From positions 744,001 to 808,000 of the forward strand of contig JBAOHJ010000003.1 of the NCBI GenBank assembly GCA_037045055.1: DNA of 64,000 bases, written 5' to 3'. Positions 26,706 through 39,605 of the stretch are shown one piece after another; position 1 is the stretch's first letter; the number at the start of each line of letters is the position of its first letter. Source of the stretch: Phosphoribacter sp037045055. GTDB lineage: Bacteria > Actinomycetota > Actinomycetes > Actinomycetales > Dermatophilaceae. A program made the translations under genes and the position numbers. A model generated the notes under the pieces. The model was not told the origin of the DNA. It saw only the letters and a program-made list of their open reading frames with translations, and did not search any database.

Positions 26706-26986
26706 CAGCGCCGACGTCCCTTCTTGTCGTCCTTGACGTGACCCTTGAAGGTGCGCGTCGGGGCGAACTCGCCGAGCTTGTGCCCGACCATCGACTCGGT
26801 GACGAACACCGGGATGTGCTTGCGACCGTCGTGCACGGCGAAGGTGTGCCCGAGCATGTCGGGGCTGATCACCGACCGGCGCGACCAGGTCTTGATGACG
26901 TTCTTGGTGCCCGCTTCGTTCTGGACGTCCACCTTCTTCTGCAGGTGGTCGTCGATGAAGGGGCCCTTCTTGAGGCTACGCGGCAT
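26705..26986 (-). CDS. rpsS: 30S ribosomal protein S19 (uS19)
   Basis: 93 residues. MPRSLKKGPFIDDHLQKKVD, TWSRRSVISPDMLGHTFAVH and the C-terminal GEFAPTRTFKGHVKDDKKGR identify it. It lies on the 30S head with S13. 18 bp separate it from rplB. Confidence 0.98.
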   Translation of the reverse strand: MPRSLKKGPFIDDHLQKKVDVQNEAGTKNVIKTWSRRSVISPDMLGHTFAVHDGRKHIPVFVTESMVGHKLGEFAPTRTFKGHVKDDKKGRRR

Positions 26987-27004
26987 CTGTCAACGGCTCC
27001 TTGC

Positions 27005-27841
<837 letters not shown>

Positions 27842-27867
27842 GGTGTGTCCTCAGTCGGTATGCCGCG

Positions 27868-28167
27868 TCAGGAGACGCTGCCGAAGATGTCGATGGTGCC
27901 CTCGCGGAGGGTGACGATGGCCCGCTTGGTGTCCTTGCGCCGGCCCATGCCGAACCGGGTGCGGCGCGCCTTGCCCGGGCGGTTGAGGGTGTGCACCGAG
28001 TCGACCTTGACGCCGAAGACCTGCTCCACGGCGATCTTGATCTCGGTCTTGTTGGAGCGAGGGTCCACGACGAAGGTGTACTTGCCCTGGTCGAGCAGGC
28101 CGTAGGACTTCTCCGAGACCACCGGCGCGATGAGGATGTCGCGGGGGTCCTTGCGGTGGATGCTCAC
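27868..28167 (-). CDS. rplW: 50S ribosomal protein L23 (uL23)
   Basis: 99 residues from GTG (KDPRDILIAPVVSEKSYGLL ... KYTFVVDPRSNKTEIKIAVE). It sits at the tunnel exit and docks SRP and trigger factor. The GTG overlaps the rplD stop by 4 bp (GTGA), the only start consistent with coupling. Confidence 0.97.
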   Translation of the reverse strand: MSIHRKDPRDILIAPVVSEKSYGLLDQGKYTFVVDPRSNKTEIKIAVEQVFGVKVDSVHTLNRPGKARRTRFGMGRRKDTKRAIVTLREGTIDIFGSVS

Positions 28168-28790
28168 GATCGGTCCTCCCCGGCCCGGGTGGCGGCGGCG
28201 CGGGCTCCGACGAAGGCGTCGAAGGCGGCCTTGGTGAACACCACGTCGTCGGCGCACAGCACGTCGTAGGTATTGAGCTGGTCGGCCACCAGCACGTGCG
28301 CCTGCGCGAGGTTGCGGGCGCTCTTGTAGCCGACGAGGTCGGCCCGGTCGAGCACGACGAGGAACTTGGTCCGCTCGGTGAGCCCCGCGAGGACCCGGGC
28401 CGCCGCCGCGGTCGAGGGCTCGGTGCCCTCGAGGAGGGACTCGACGACGTGCACGCATCCGTGTCGCGCCCGGTCGGACAACGCCCCGCGCAGGGCGGCG
28501 GCCTTCATCTTCTTCGGGGTGCGCTGGGCATAGTCCCGCGGCTGCGGGCCGTGCACGATGCCACCACCGGTGAACTGGGGCGCCCGGATCGAGCCCTGGC
28601 GAGCCCGACCGGTGCCCTTCTGACGGTAGGGCTTGCGTCCACCGCCGCGGACCTCGCCGCGGGTCTTGGTGGCATGGGTGCCCTGGCGGGCGGCGGCCAG
28701 CTGGGCGCCGACCACCTGATGGATCAGCGGGACGTTGGTCTGGACGTCGAAGATGTCGCCGGGCAGGTCGACCTCGATCTTGGTCGTCAT
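28164..28790 (-). CDS. rplD: 50S ribosomal protein L4 (uL4)
   Basis: 208 residues. The central loop KPYRQKGTGRARQGSIRAPQ reaches the exit tunnel and is conserved, followed by FTGGGIVHGPQPRDY. In E. coli L4 represses the S10 operon; whether it does so here cannot be told. It lies 4 bp after rplC. Confidence 0.98.
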   Translation of the reverse strand: MTTKIEVDLPGDIFDVQTNVPLIHQVVGAQLAAARQGTHATKTRGEVRGGGRKPYRQKGTGRARQGSIRAPQFTGGGIVHGPQPRDYAQRTPKKMKAAALRGALSDRARHGCVHVVESLLEGTEPSTAAAARVLAGLTERTKFLVVLDRADLVGYKSARNLAQAHVLVADQLNTYDVLCADDVVFTKAAFDAFVGARAAATRAGEDRS

Positions 28791-28794
28791 GTCC

Positions 28795-29448
28795 TCAGGC
28801 TCCCTTCGAGGACGTGCGGACGAGGACGATGCCCCCGCGCGGGCCGGGGACGGCGCCCTTGATCAGCAGCAGGCCGCGCTCGGCGTCGACCGCGTGGACG
28901 GTGAGGTTCTGGGTGGTCTGGCGTACGCCGCCCATCCGCCCGGCCATCCGCACGCCCTTGAACACCCGCCCCGGGGTGGCGCAGGCGCCGATCGAGCCGG
29001 GCTTGCGGTGGTTGCGGTGCGCGCCGTGCGAGGCCCCCACGCCGGAGAAACCGTGGCGCTTCATGACCCCGGCGAAGCCCTTGCCCTTGGTCGTGCCGGT
29101 GGCGTCGACGGACTGGCCGGGCTCGAACACCTCGACGGTGACCTGCTGCCCCACGGCATACTCGTCGGCGTCCGCGGTGCGCAGCTCGAGCAGGTGTCGG
29201 CGCGGGGTGACCCCGGCCTTCTCGAAGTGGCCCTTCATCGGCTTGTTGACCTTGCGGGGGTCGATCTCGCCGTAGGCCAGCTGGATGGCGGCGTAGCCCT
29301 CGGCATCGCCACGCACCTGGGTGACGATGCACGGCCCGGCCTGGATGACGGTGACCGGGACGAGCCGGTTGTCGGCGTCCCAGACCTGGGTCATGCCGAG
29401 CTTCTCGCCCAGCACCCCCTTGACGACGCGTGTCGTGGCGTTGCTCAT
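28795..29448 (-). CDS. rplC: 50S ribosomal protein L3 (uL3)
   Basis: 217 residues. LGEKLGMTQVWDADNRLVPV, the TTKGKGFAGVMKRHGFSG loop that projects to the peptidyl transferase centre, and RMAGRMGGVRQTTQNL are present. It is a primary 23S-binding protein, with normal length and no insertion. Second gene of the S10 operon. Confidence 0.98.
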   Translation of the reverse strand: MSNATTRVVKGVLGEKLGMTQVWDADNRLVPVTVIQAGPCIVTQVRGDAEGYAAIQLAYGEIDPRKVNKPMKGHFEKAGVTPRRHLLELRTADADEYAVGQQVTVEVFEPGQSVDATGTTKGKGFAGVMKRHGFSGVGASHGAHRNHRKPGSIGACATPGRVFKGVRMAGRMGGVRQTTQNLTVHAVDAERGLLLIKGAVPGPRGGIVLVRTSSKGA

Positions 29449-29458
29449 CGCGGTGTCC

Positions 29459-29767
29459 TCAGAGCTTGATCTCGATGTTGACGTCCGCGGGCAGGTCGAG
29501 ACGCATCAGCGAGTCGACGGCCTTGGGCGTGGGGTCGATGATGTCGATGAGGCGCTTGTGGGTGCGCATCTCGAAGTGCTCGCGGCTGTCCTTGTACTTG
29601 TGCGGCGACCGGATGACCACGAAGACGTTCTTCTCGGTCGGCAGCGGCACCGGACCCACCACGGTGGCCCCGGCGCGGGTCACCGTGTCGACGATCTTGC
29701 GGGCCGAGCTGTCGATGACCTCGTGGTCGTACGACTTCAGCCTGATCCGGATCTTCTGTCCCGCCAT
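29459..29767 (-). CDS. rpsJ: 30S ribosomal protein S10 (uS10)
   Basis: 102 residues. MAGQKIRIRLKSYDHEVID, GPVPLPTEKNVFVVIRSPHK and the C-terminal LMRLDLPADVNIEIKL are standard. As NusE it also links NusG/RNA polymerase to the ribosome. First gene of the S10 operon, with a ~250-nt leader. Confidence 0.98.
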   Translation of the reverse strand: MAGQKIRIRLKSYDHEVIDSSARKIVDTVTRAGATVVGPVPLPTEKNVFVVIRSPHKYKDSREHFEMRTHKRLIDIIDPTPKAVDSLMRLDLPADVNIEIKL

Positions 29768-30027
29768 GGGGTCCCGTCTCTCTCTCGCCTGCACCTGCCG
29801 TCCCGGCGCCGGCGTGGCCTCCGACCCCCGAGGTCGGGCGTGTCGCGCCCGTTCCGCGGCCGGAGCCCGGCACCTCGCGGTGCCCGGTCGGATCCGGTGT
29901 CGGTGGCCCGGCCGTGGCCGGGGCTTGCGCTTCCCTCGGGCCGGGCCGGCTGGCTCGTCCGTCGAGGGGCGGCGGCGCCCCGCCGAGGTGTCCCCGGGCA
30001 TGGCGTCGCGCGTCAAGCAACCGCCCT

Positions 30028-30060
30028 AGTGTGCCAGAGCGCCGGCGCCGGCCCCAAATC
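30028..30060 (-). promoter_or_regulatory. S10 operon promoter with GATTTGG-type -35
   Basis: On the minus strand CACACT (30033-30028) as -10 and, 19 bp upstream, TTTGGG in GATTTGGGG (30060-30053). The layout is the same as at rplM, infA and rpsL. The 328-bp gap from the rpsJ start to the CHAT gene stop also contains a GC-rich ~250-nt leader; I see no obvious L4-type attenuator in it. Confidence 0.55.
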
Positions 30061-30095
30061 GACAGTATGCCGCCGGGCCGGCCCGGTGCGGCCGG

Positions 30096-33000
30096 TCAGC
30101 GTGCGGGTGCGGCCGGGGGCGAGCCGGCGCCTGGGCTGAGGGCCGACAAGCGAGCCAGACCCTCCCCCAGCGCGTCGAGGAAGTCGGCCCGTCCGCGCGC
30201 CGAGGTCCCCGCCATGAGGTGCAGGAAGGCCACCTGGTCGCGGACCTGACGCACCTGCTCGTCGCTGCCCATCCGCGCGGCCTTGCGGTAGATCTCCAGG
30301 ACCGGCTCGGCGGCCGACGCGCTCGCGCGGGTCCCCCAGAGCACCTGCAGGCTGGCCAGGTCGGCGCAGCCGGCGATGCTCCAGAACGTCGGGCGTCGGT
30401 CGGCCTCGCGGCAGGCGCGCTCGCGGGCCGCGCCGATGAGGGCCCGGCCCTGCGCGAGTGGCATCGCGGCCCGCCCCGGGCCCGGCCGCCAGCGCAGCGC
30501 GGCGTGCCCGGCGAGTGCGTTGGCCAGGGCGCGGTACTGACGGGGGTCGCGTTCCGGCGCGGCCCGGCTGGCCGCGGCATACCAGTCGGCCATGTCGGCC
30601 AGGGCCTCGCGGCAGCGCGTCCAGTCGCCGCGAGCGGCGCCGCGGGCCGAGCGCCCCCGGGCCGGGCAGGTCAGCATGGCCAGGCGCTTGTAGGCGCTGG
30701 CCACCCGCCACAGTCGCTCGATGCCCACCCCCGCGCCGAGGTCGTCGGGACGGGGCAACGAGCCCGGGTCGGCGCGGGAGCCGGACACCAGGGCGGTCGG
30801 ATCGGCCAGGAAGCGCCGCAACGCGGCGATCGACTCGTCGACGGTCGCGACGGCCTGGTCGGCCAAGGCGTCGGCATCCAGGCCGCCGACCAGGGTGCGC
30901 ACCCCCTGGTCGATCCACAGCTCGACGTCCGCGACGGTGAGGGTGGACCCGCCGGCGTCGAGCACGGTCTGGAAGTGCGCGAAGGCCTGGTCGTAGCTGC
31001 CCATCCGGTGGTAGGCCCGAGCCAACCGCACGTGCAACCCCGGACCGTCGAGGCCGGCATCGGCGAGCACGCCCTGGATCTCCTCGAGCCGACGCAGACC
31101 GACCCGGGTGTCGCGGGTGACGTCGATCGAGTGGCTGAGGTTGTCGATTTCCACCTCTGCCGCCTGCAGACAGGGCAGGTCGTGCCCACGGGGCCGGGTG
31201 CTGGCCACCCCGTCGAGCATGAGCACGTAGTCGGGGTCGCCGTAGCACTGGTAGGCCCCCCAGGTGTTGACGTCGGGGAAGCCCTCCCAGGTGCTGCGGC
31301 GGGCCTGCTTCACCGCCTCCCCGAACGGCGTGCCCTCCAGCAACGCGGCATACAGGGCATCGGCGAAGGCCCCGGCCGCCTCGTCGTCGACCGCCCACCC
31401 GCAGGCCACGACGGCACGCACCCCGACGGAGATCAGCTCCGTCGCGACGCTCGCAGCCATCCGGTGGAAGCTCGTCGGGGCAGCGCCGGCGGCCCGGTCG
31501 GGAGCCACCGTGCCCAGGTGGCAGCAGTTGACGAAGACGAGCTCGGGCACCTGGCGCATCTGGCCGATCTCGGCGGCGGTGAGGTACATGCCGTTGCCCA
31601 GGACCATGCCCGTGACGCTCGCCCCGCCGTCGCCGGCGGTCGGTCCCGCCGGGCCGGTCCGGCCCACCGGGAGCCGGTAGACGCCGTGGCCGGCCAGGTG
31701 CACCACCTGGTAGGCCCCGTCGAAGAGCGCCTGCACCACCGTCTGACCGGGTGCGGCGACGAGGCATTGGGTGTCGAAACCCTTGCCGGCCAAGGCCGCG
31801 CCGACGGAGCGGGCCTCGGCCTGGGCGGCGGCCAGCGGGGTCTGGCCGCACTCGGCATCGCCGACGACGAGGGCCCTGGCGTTCGTCGCGGACAGCACGT
31901 GGCTGCGCATCGTCGACCCCTCGAGCTGGCGCAGCAGCCCACGACGCACCCCGAGGGGGACCCGCCCGGCGTCGGCGGTGTGGTCGTCGAGAAGCTCCCA
32001 CGGGTAGTGGGCCGCGTCGGGGTCCACGACCAGGACGAGGTTGTCGGTGTCGGGCGCCTGCGCCTTGAGGTCGTTGGGGAAGAGCAGCTCGAACAGGGCG
32101 CGCGAGGACGCCGGGTCGGGGGTCGGCGAGTCCACCAGAGCGTCGACGAGTCGGTCGACGAGGGCACGTTGGGTCGGCACGGTGCGAACCGGCGCACCGG
32201 CCCGGCGCGCCGACGCCTGGAATGACAGCGCTCCGTCGGACTCGCTGCGCACCCGGATTTGCTGCCACCACCCCGGGGGGTCGGCGAACACCAGTCGACG
32301 CTGGCGGCCGGGCATCTCGCGCAGCGTGCGCTCGGCGACGAAGGAGTACTCCAGGGCGCTGCCGGCCAGACTCCGGTGGACGGCGTCGAGCGCCTGCAGG
32401 GCCCGGTCCTGCCACAGCTCGAGGAACTGGATGCGGGCGATGTGCACCGGCACGTCCGCGTCGCGCAGCCGGTCGTTCGCGCAGTGGATGCCGCCGAGGA
32501 TCGCCTGCACGCTGTCGCGCACCGGCAGCGCACCCGGCCCACCGGCCCCGACCAGGACGGTCGACATCCGCATCGGGAGGACCGCCTCGGTTTCGTGCCG
32601 CGCCTCGCCCCCGGCCACGCTGAGCCGGGCCATCGCCGCGGTCAGCGCCGCCTGGGCGGTGGCCCGGGCCAAGGTGGCGGCGGACAGCTCGCCGACCGGC
32701 CCCAACCCGGCGACGATGGCGCCCGGTGGGCTGGCCCAGTCGGCGGGATCGGTGAACACCTGACAGGTCTGCAACTCACCCGGATAGATGCCCAGCCGGG
32801 CCGCGCGGGAGAGCCGACCGTCGAGGATCTCGTCGAGAGCGGCCTCCCCGCCCCGCAGGCTCGTGCCCGGGTAGTGCCCCACGAGGACGTGGTCGCGGGC
32901 GAAGCGCAGGTCCCCGTGGGCGACCCGGACCTCGGTCCGCGGGCGGGCCGCCCGCCGGGGTGGGGCGTCGGAGATGCCCGTCGTCGACGCGATCGGTGGC

Positions 33001-33173
33001 GTCGGCGCCGCGCTCGGCGGCTCGGGCGCCGGCGCCGGTCCGGGTGGCTCGGGCGCCGGTCTGCGTGGCGCCGGCGCCGGTCCGGGTGGCTTGGCTATCG
33101 GGATCGTCGCCCGGGGCCGCGAGGCGACCAGCGGCGACGTCGCCTCCGGGGGCGTGTCGGCGAGGTCGGACAT
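30096..33173 (-). CDS. CHAT-domain (caspase-like) protease with C-terminal TPR-like helices
   Basis: 1025 residues. Order: a Pro-rich linker (~20-75); an alpha/beta domain (~82-185) with VLVGHYPGTSLRGGEAAL and AIVAGLGPVGELSA that resembles the macro-like N domain of M17 leucine aminopeptidases (my reading, weak); a CHAT protease (~360-650) with H496 in HLAGHGVY and the Cys pair 550/551 in VNCCHLG, matching the metacaspase DCCHSG; then a long all-helical C terminus (~690-1010) with TPR-like repeats (AYHRMGSYDQAFAHF). CHAT proteases belong to clan CD with caspases and separase; TPR-CHAT proteins act as cleaving partners in type III-E CRISPR and other conflict systems. It lies 3 bp downstream of a metacaspase gene, so the two are one operon. 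Its substrate is unknown. No RNA-guided or nucleotide-sensing component is visible nearby. Confidence 0.88.
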   Translation of the reverse strand: MSDLADTPPEATSPLVASRPRATIPIAKPPGPAPAPRRPAPEPPGPAPAPEPPSAAPTPPIASTTGISDAPPRRAARPRTEVRVAHGDLRFARDHVLVGHYPGTSLRGGEAALDEILDGRLSRAARLGIYPGELQTCQVFTDPADWASPPGAIVAGLGPVGELSAATLARATAQAALTAAMARLSVAGGEARHETEAVLPMRMSTVLVGAGGPGALPVRDSVQAILGGIHCANDRLRDADVPVHIARIQFLELWQDRALQALDAVHRSLAGSALEYSFVAERTLREMPGRQRRLVFADPPGWWQQIRVRSESDGALSFQASARRAGAPVRTVPTQRALVDRLVDALVDSPTPDPASSRALFELLFPNDLKAQAPDTDNLVLVVDPDAAHYPWELLDDHTADAGRVPLGVRRGLLRQLEGSTMRSHVLSATNARALVVGDAECGQTPLAAAQAEARSVGAALAGKGFDTQCLVAAPGQTVVQALFDGAYQVVHLAGHGVYRLPVGRTGPAGPTAGDGGASVTGMVLGNGMYLTAAEIGQMRQVPELVFVNCCHLGTVAPDRAAGAAPTSFHRMAASVATELISVGVRAVVACGWAVDDEAAGAFADALYAALLEGTPFGEAVKQARRSTWEGFPDVNTWGAYQCYGDPDYVLMLDGVASTRPRGHDLPCLQAAEVEIDNLSHSIDVTRDTRVGLRRLEEIQGVLADAGLDGPGLHVRLARAYHRMGSYDQAFAHFQTVLDAGGSTLTVADVELWIDQGVRTLVGGLDADALADQAVATVDESIAALRRFLADPTALVSGSRADPGSLPRPDDLGAGVGIERLWRVASAYKRLAMLTCPARGRSARGAARGDWTRCREALADMADWYAAASRAAPERDPRQYRALANALAGHAALRWRPGPGRAAMPLAQGRALIGAARERACREADRRPTFWSIAGCADLASLQVLWGTRASASAAEPVLEIYRKAARMGSDEQVRQVRDQVAFLHLMAGTSARGRADFLDALGEGLARLSALSPGAGSPPAAPAR

Positions 33174-33176
33174 CCC

Positions 33177-34001
33177 CTACCCCTGGGCAGAGAGGAACGG
33201 CCGATCCAACCGTGCCTGCCGGGCCTCCAGCTGCGGGACCTGGTCGTAGGAGCCCTTGAGCCCGGCCAGGGTCGCGGCGTGGACCTGCCGGTAGCTCGCC
33301 TCGGGGCCCAGCGCGCGCAGCGCCTTGACGAGGTAGTAGGTCAACGCCCCGTTGAAGACCCCGTCGATGTCCGCGTCGGCGGAGGTCTGAGTGTCACGGC
33401 ATCCGGTGAGCAGGGCCTCGGTCAGCGGCACGGCGTGCACGTCCTCGCTGCGCCTGCGCCGCCGGGGCCGCTTCGGCGTCCCGGTGAACGCCCCGCCGGT
33501 CGCCACGTCACGGGGATTGGGCAAGAACCGCGGGATCACCGGCGTGTCCGGGGGCACCAGGCCCGACGCGCGCGTGTTGGAGCCGGAGTGACAGCAGTCC
33601 ATGACCACGGTGAGGCTCGCGCCGGGGTCGAGCGTGTCGAAGGTCCGACGCAACCAGTCGTCGGTCAGCGGGTCGTCCCAGTCCAGGTCGTGGGGGCACA
33701 GGATCTCGTCGCGACCGTCGTCCTCGTCGCCGTTGGCGTCCTTGACGTTGGAGCCGTGCCCCGAGTAGTGCAGATAGAGCACGTCGCCGGGCTGGCCCGA
33801 ACGGACCAGGTCGACGATCGCCTGCTGCATCGCGGCCTTGGTCGCCTGCTCGTCGAGCAGTGTGGTCAGGTCGCCCGGCGCGAAGGCGAACCTCTGCTGC
33901 AGCGCCGAGGCGATGTTCTTGACGTCGTTGACGCACCCCCGCAGGTCGGCGCCGGGCAGGGCGTAGCGGTTGATGCCGATGAGAAGCGCGCGCTTGGCCA
34001 T
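33177..34001 (-). CDS. Metacaspase-like caspase-family protease (peptidase C14)
   Basis: 274 residues from an ATG preceded by AAGGAG. MAKRALLIGINRY, LRGCVNDVKNI, catalytic H82 in LHYSGHGS, catalytic C137 in MDCCHSG, and GCRDTQTSADA are the type I metacaspase signature. Between the p20-like and p10-like parts lies an Arg-rich loop (PKRPRRRRR, residues 176-184), a plausible self-cleavage site because metacaspases cut after Arg/Lys. There is no signal peptide and no sensor domain, so it is probably cytoplasmic and controlled by a partner, most simply the CHAT protein encoded 3 bp downstream. It may activate, or be activated by, that protein; direction unknown. Confidence 0.92.
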   Translation of the reverse strand: MAKRALLIGINRYALPGADLRGCVNDVKNIASALQQRFAFAPGDLTTLLDEQATKAAMQQAIVDLVRSGQPGDVLYLHYSGHGSNVKDANGDEDDGRDEILCPHDLDWDDPLTDDWLRRTFDTLDPGASLTVVMDCCHSGSNTRASGLVPPDTPVIPRFLPNPRDVATGGAFTGTPKRPRRRRRSEDVHAVPLTEALLTGCRDTQTSADADIDGVFNGALTYYLVKALRALGPEASYRQVHAATLAGLKGSYDQVPQLEARQARLDRPFLSAQG

Positions 34002-34132
34002 GACGGGAGACTCCTTGGCGGGCGGGGCGACCGTGGGAGGGGCCCGGCGGTCGTCGATGCCAGGAAGAGCGGCACCGTCGAGGAGCAGATACACGCGGTG
34101 TGCCTGCGGCGCCCCGGCCCGGTCGTCGCGCG

Positions 34133-34178
34133 CGCGGGTCAGGTCGGCGCGTGGGTCAGGTCGGCGCGGGTCAGGTCG
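34133..34178. repeat. Three short tandem repeats spanning the aminopeptidase stop
   Basis: Units of 15-17 bp built on GCGCGGGTCAGGTCG occur three times in a row. The gene's stop codon is in the copy nearest the gene, and the other copies contain the same TGA further on. This may be a slippage product; it lies in the 169-bp gap before the metacaspase gene. Confidence 0.7.
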
Positions 34179-35469
34179 GAACGAGGAAGGCGGCCAACGT
34201 CGCGGCATACGGGGCGATGTCCTGCGCCCCGCACAGCTCGCGGGCACTGTGCATGGAGAGCATGGGCGCGCCGACGTCGACCGTGCAGGCCCCGAACCGC
34301 GCGGCGGTGATCGGGCCGATGGTCGAGCCGCAGGGCAGGTCCGAGCGCACCACGAACGTCTGCAGCGCGGCGCCGGCCTGCTCGGCCGCCCGGCGCAGGT
34401 GCGCGGCCCCCACCGCGTCGCTGGCGTAGCGCAGCTCGGACTGGACCTTGAGCACCGGGCCGGCGTTGACTCGGACCGGGTGGGCGGGCTCGGAGCGCTG
34501 CGGGTAGTTGGGGTGCACGGCATGGGCCATGTCGGCCGAGGCCACCACCGACGCGGCGACCGCCCGCAGGTGATCCTCGATGTCACCCCCGGCCGCCCGG
34601 ACGACCCGCCGGGCCACCGACCCCAACAGATCGGAGTGGGCTCCCCGGCCGGACAGGCTGCCCACCTCCTCGTGGTCGAACAGCACGAGCATGATCCGGT
34701 GGCCGGCGAGCGTGTCGGCGGCGGCGAGCACGGCCCGGACCGCGGCATACGCGCTGACCAGGTTGTCCAGCCGTGCGCCGGACACGAGGTCGCGCTCCCG
34801 ACCGATCCGCTGCGCGGGTTGGGTGTCGTAGGCCATGGCGTCCCAGGAGAGGACCTCGGCCGGGTCGAGACCCACCAGGCCCGCCAGGTATGCCGCGACG
34901 CTCGCCGGGCGCTCGCCCAGGCCCCACAGCGGCACGAGGTGGTCCTGGCGGTCGAGCACCACCCCGGTCTCGTTGACCTGCCGGTCCAGATGGACGGCCA
35001 GCTGGGCCACCCGCAGCACCGGCGACCGGTCGTGGAAGAGGTGCACCCGGTGGCCGCCGGGGCCGGCTCGCACGACGACCCGCCCGGCCAGGCCGAGGTC
35101 GCGGTCGAGCCACGAGTTGAGCAACAGCCCCCCGTAGGGCTCCACCCCGACCATCTGCCAGCCGGCCTTGACCAGGTCGGGCCGGGGCTTGACCCGCAGC
35201 GTCGGGCTGTCCGTGTGCGCGGCGACGACCCGCCACGGGGCGTGGGCGGGGACTGCCGCGGGCACCACCCAGGCCACCAGCGCCCCGTCGGCGACGACGA
35301 CATGGCGCCCGGGGCCGGCGGGGAAGGGGTCGGTGAGCTCCAGGGCAGCGAAACCGCCGGCCCGCAGTCGCCGCGCGGCCTGCTCGACGGCGTGGTAGGG
35401 CGTGGGCGAGGCGTCGAGGTAGTCCAGCAGGCCCTGGGCCTCGTCCTCACGGTCGAACAGCGCGGTCAC
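34171..35469 (-). CDS. apeB: M18 family aspartyl-type aminopeptidase
   Basis: 432 residues from GTG, chosen because the upstream extension is low complexity. AHTDSPTLRVKPRP (metal-binding His/Asp), the YGGLLLNSWLDRDLGLAGRV strand, LFDHEEVGSLSGRGAHSDLL (Glu pair), SADMAHAVHPNY, and the C-terminal DVGAPMLSMHSARELCG His are the zinc ligands and catalytic residues of the M18 fold. It removes N-terminal acidic or neutral residues from peptides, in the cytoplasm. It ends 169 bp before the metacaspase and is separated from tuf by a strong terminator. Function in common with the proteases downstream is possible but unproven. Confidence 0.93.
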   Translation of the reverse strand: MTALFDREDEAQGLLDYLDASPTPYHAVEQAARRLRAGGFAALELTDPFPAGPGRHVVVADGALVAWVVPAAVPAHAPWRVVAAHTDSPTLRVKPRPDLVKAGWQMVGVEPYGGLLLNSWLDRDLGLAGRVVVRAGPGGHRVHLFHDRSPVLRVAQLAVHLDRQVNETGVVLDRQDHLVPLWGLGERPASVAAYLAGLVGLDPAEVLSWDAMAYDTQPAQRIGRERDLVSGARLDNLVSAYAAVRAVLAAADTLAGHRIMLVLFDHEEVGSLSGRGAHSDLLGSVARRVVRAAGGDIEDHLRAVAASVVASADMAHAVHPNYPQRSEPAHPVRVNAGPVLKVQSELRYASDAVGAAHLRRAAEQAGAALQTFVVRSDLPCGSTIGPITAARFGACTVDVGAPMLSMHSARELCGAQDIAPYAATLAAFLVPT

Positions 35470-35580
35470 ACTCGGGACCTTAGCGGGGGTGGGCGCTCGG
35501 GTGTTGGGCTCGCCGATGGCGAGCGCGCGAGCCTGGACGGCGACGCCGGCCCGGCTGCCGGCGCGCGGCATCGGCGAAAG

Positions 35581-35617
35581 CCGGAGGGCCCGAGCAACCG
35601 CTGCTCGGACCCTCCGG
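35581..35617 (-). terminator. Strong rho-independent terminator of tuf
   Basis: Arms CCGGAGGG and CCGAGCA pair with their complements across an ACCGC loop with one mismatch. On the minus strand the stem is followed by CTTTCGCC. It lies 21 bp past the tuf stop and isolates the str operon from apeB. Unlike other terminators here it does not contain the GTATGCC word. Confidence 0.85.
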
Positions 35618-35637
35618 GGACGCGCGGGCGCGTCAGG

Positions 35638-36831
<1,194 letters not shown>

Positions 36832-36937
36832 TGGTGTGCTCTCCTTGTGACTGTCGTGTGTTACGCCGAACGGCCAGGGCAGGACGTGGCGCGTGCTGGT
36901 GGAAATTCGGTGGCAAGCCTACGGGAGTCTACCCGGG

Positions 36938-39040
<2,103 letters not shown>

Positions 39041-39086
39041 GTCAGTCGTCTCGTCTCAGCTCGTCAGGGCAGCTCGGCCCGATCGT

Positions 39087-39127
39087 CGGTATGCCGCGTG
39101 GCCCGCGTCGCGGCGGGCGGCATACCG
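39087..39127 (-). terminator. GTATGCC/GGCATAC inverted pair between rpsG and fusA
   Basis: The 11-bp arms CGGTATGCCGC (39087-39097) and GCGGCATACCG (39117-39127) are exact complements, with further GGCCCGC pairing inside. It lies 7 bp past the rpsG stop and 46 bp before fusA. A partial terminator or processing site that adjusts fusA level is plausible. Confidence 0.6.
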
Positions 39128-39134
39128 TCGGGCG

Positions 39135-39605
39135 TTACCAGCGGTAGTGCGCGAAGGCGCGGTTGGACTCGGCCATCTTGTGGGTGTCCTCGCGACGCTT
39201 CACCGCGGCCCCCAGGCCGTTGGAGGCGTCGAGGATCTCGTTCATCAGCCGGTCGGTCATCGTCTTCTCGCGCCGCTGACGGGCGTAGCCGACCAGCCAG
39301 CGCAGGGCCAGGGTGGTGGACCGGTTGGGCTTGACCTCGACCGGCACCTGGTAGGTCGCCCCACCGACCCGGCGGGACTTGACCTCCAGGGCCGGGCGGA
39401 TGTTGTCCAGGGCTCGCTTGAGGGTGACCACCGGGTCGGTGCCGGTCTTCTGCCGGGCGCCCTCGAGGGCGCCGTAGACGATGGTCTCGGCGATCGACTT
39501 CTTGCCGGCCAGGAGGATCTTGTTGACCAGCTGGGTGACCAGCGGGCTGCCGTAGACGGGGTCGACGACGAGCGCGCGCCGGGGGGCCGGTCCCTTGCGA
39601 GGCAT
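39135..39605 (-). CDS. rpsG: 30S ribosomal protein S7 (uS7)
   Basis: 156 residues. MPRKGPAPRRALVVDPVYGS, KKSIAETIVYGALEGARQKT, VGGATYQVPVEVKPNRSTTL and the C-terminal NRAFAHYRW identify it. It nucleates the 30S head and is the usual str-operon repressor in E. coli. The ATG shares bases with the rpsL TAA (TAATG). Confidence 0.98.
   Translation of the reverse strand: MPRKGPAPRRALVVDPVYGSPLVTQLVNKILLAGKKSIAETIVYGALEGARQKTGTDPVVTLKRALDNIRPALEVKSRRVGGATYQVPVEVKPNRSTTLALRWLVGYARQRREKTMTDRLMNEILDASNGLGAAVKRREDTHKMAESNRAFAHYRW

Noticed and set aside
29768..30020. Small gene in the S10 leader
   Set aside because: Open frames there are Arg/Pro/Gly-rich and lack start sites and motifs; the region is better explained as a 5' leader.
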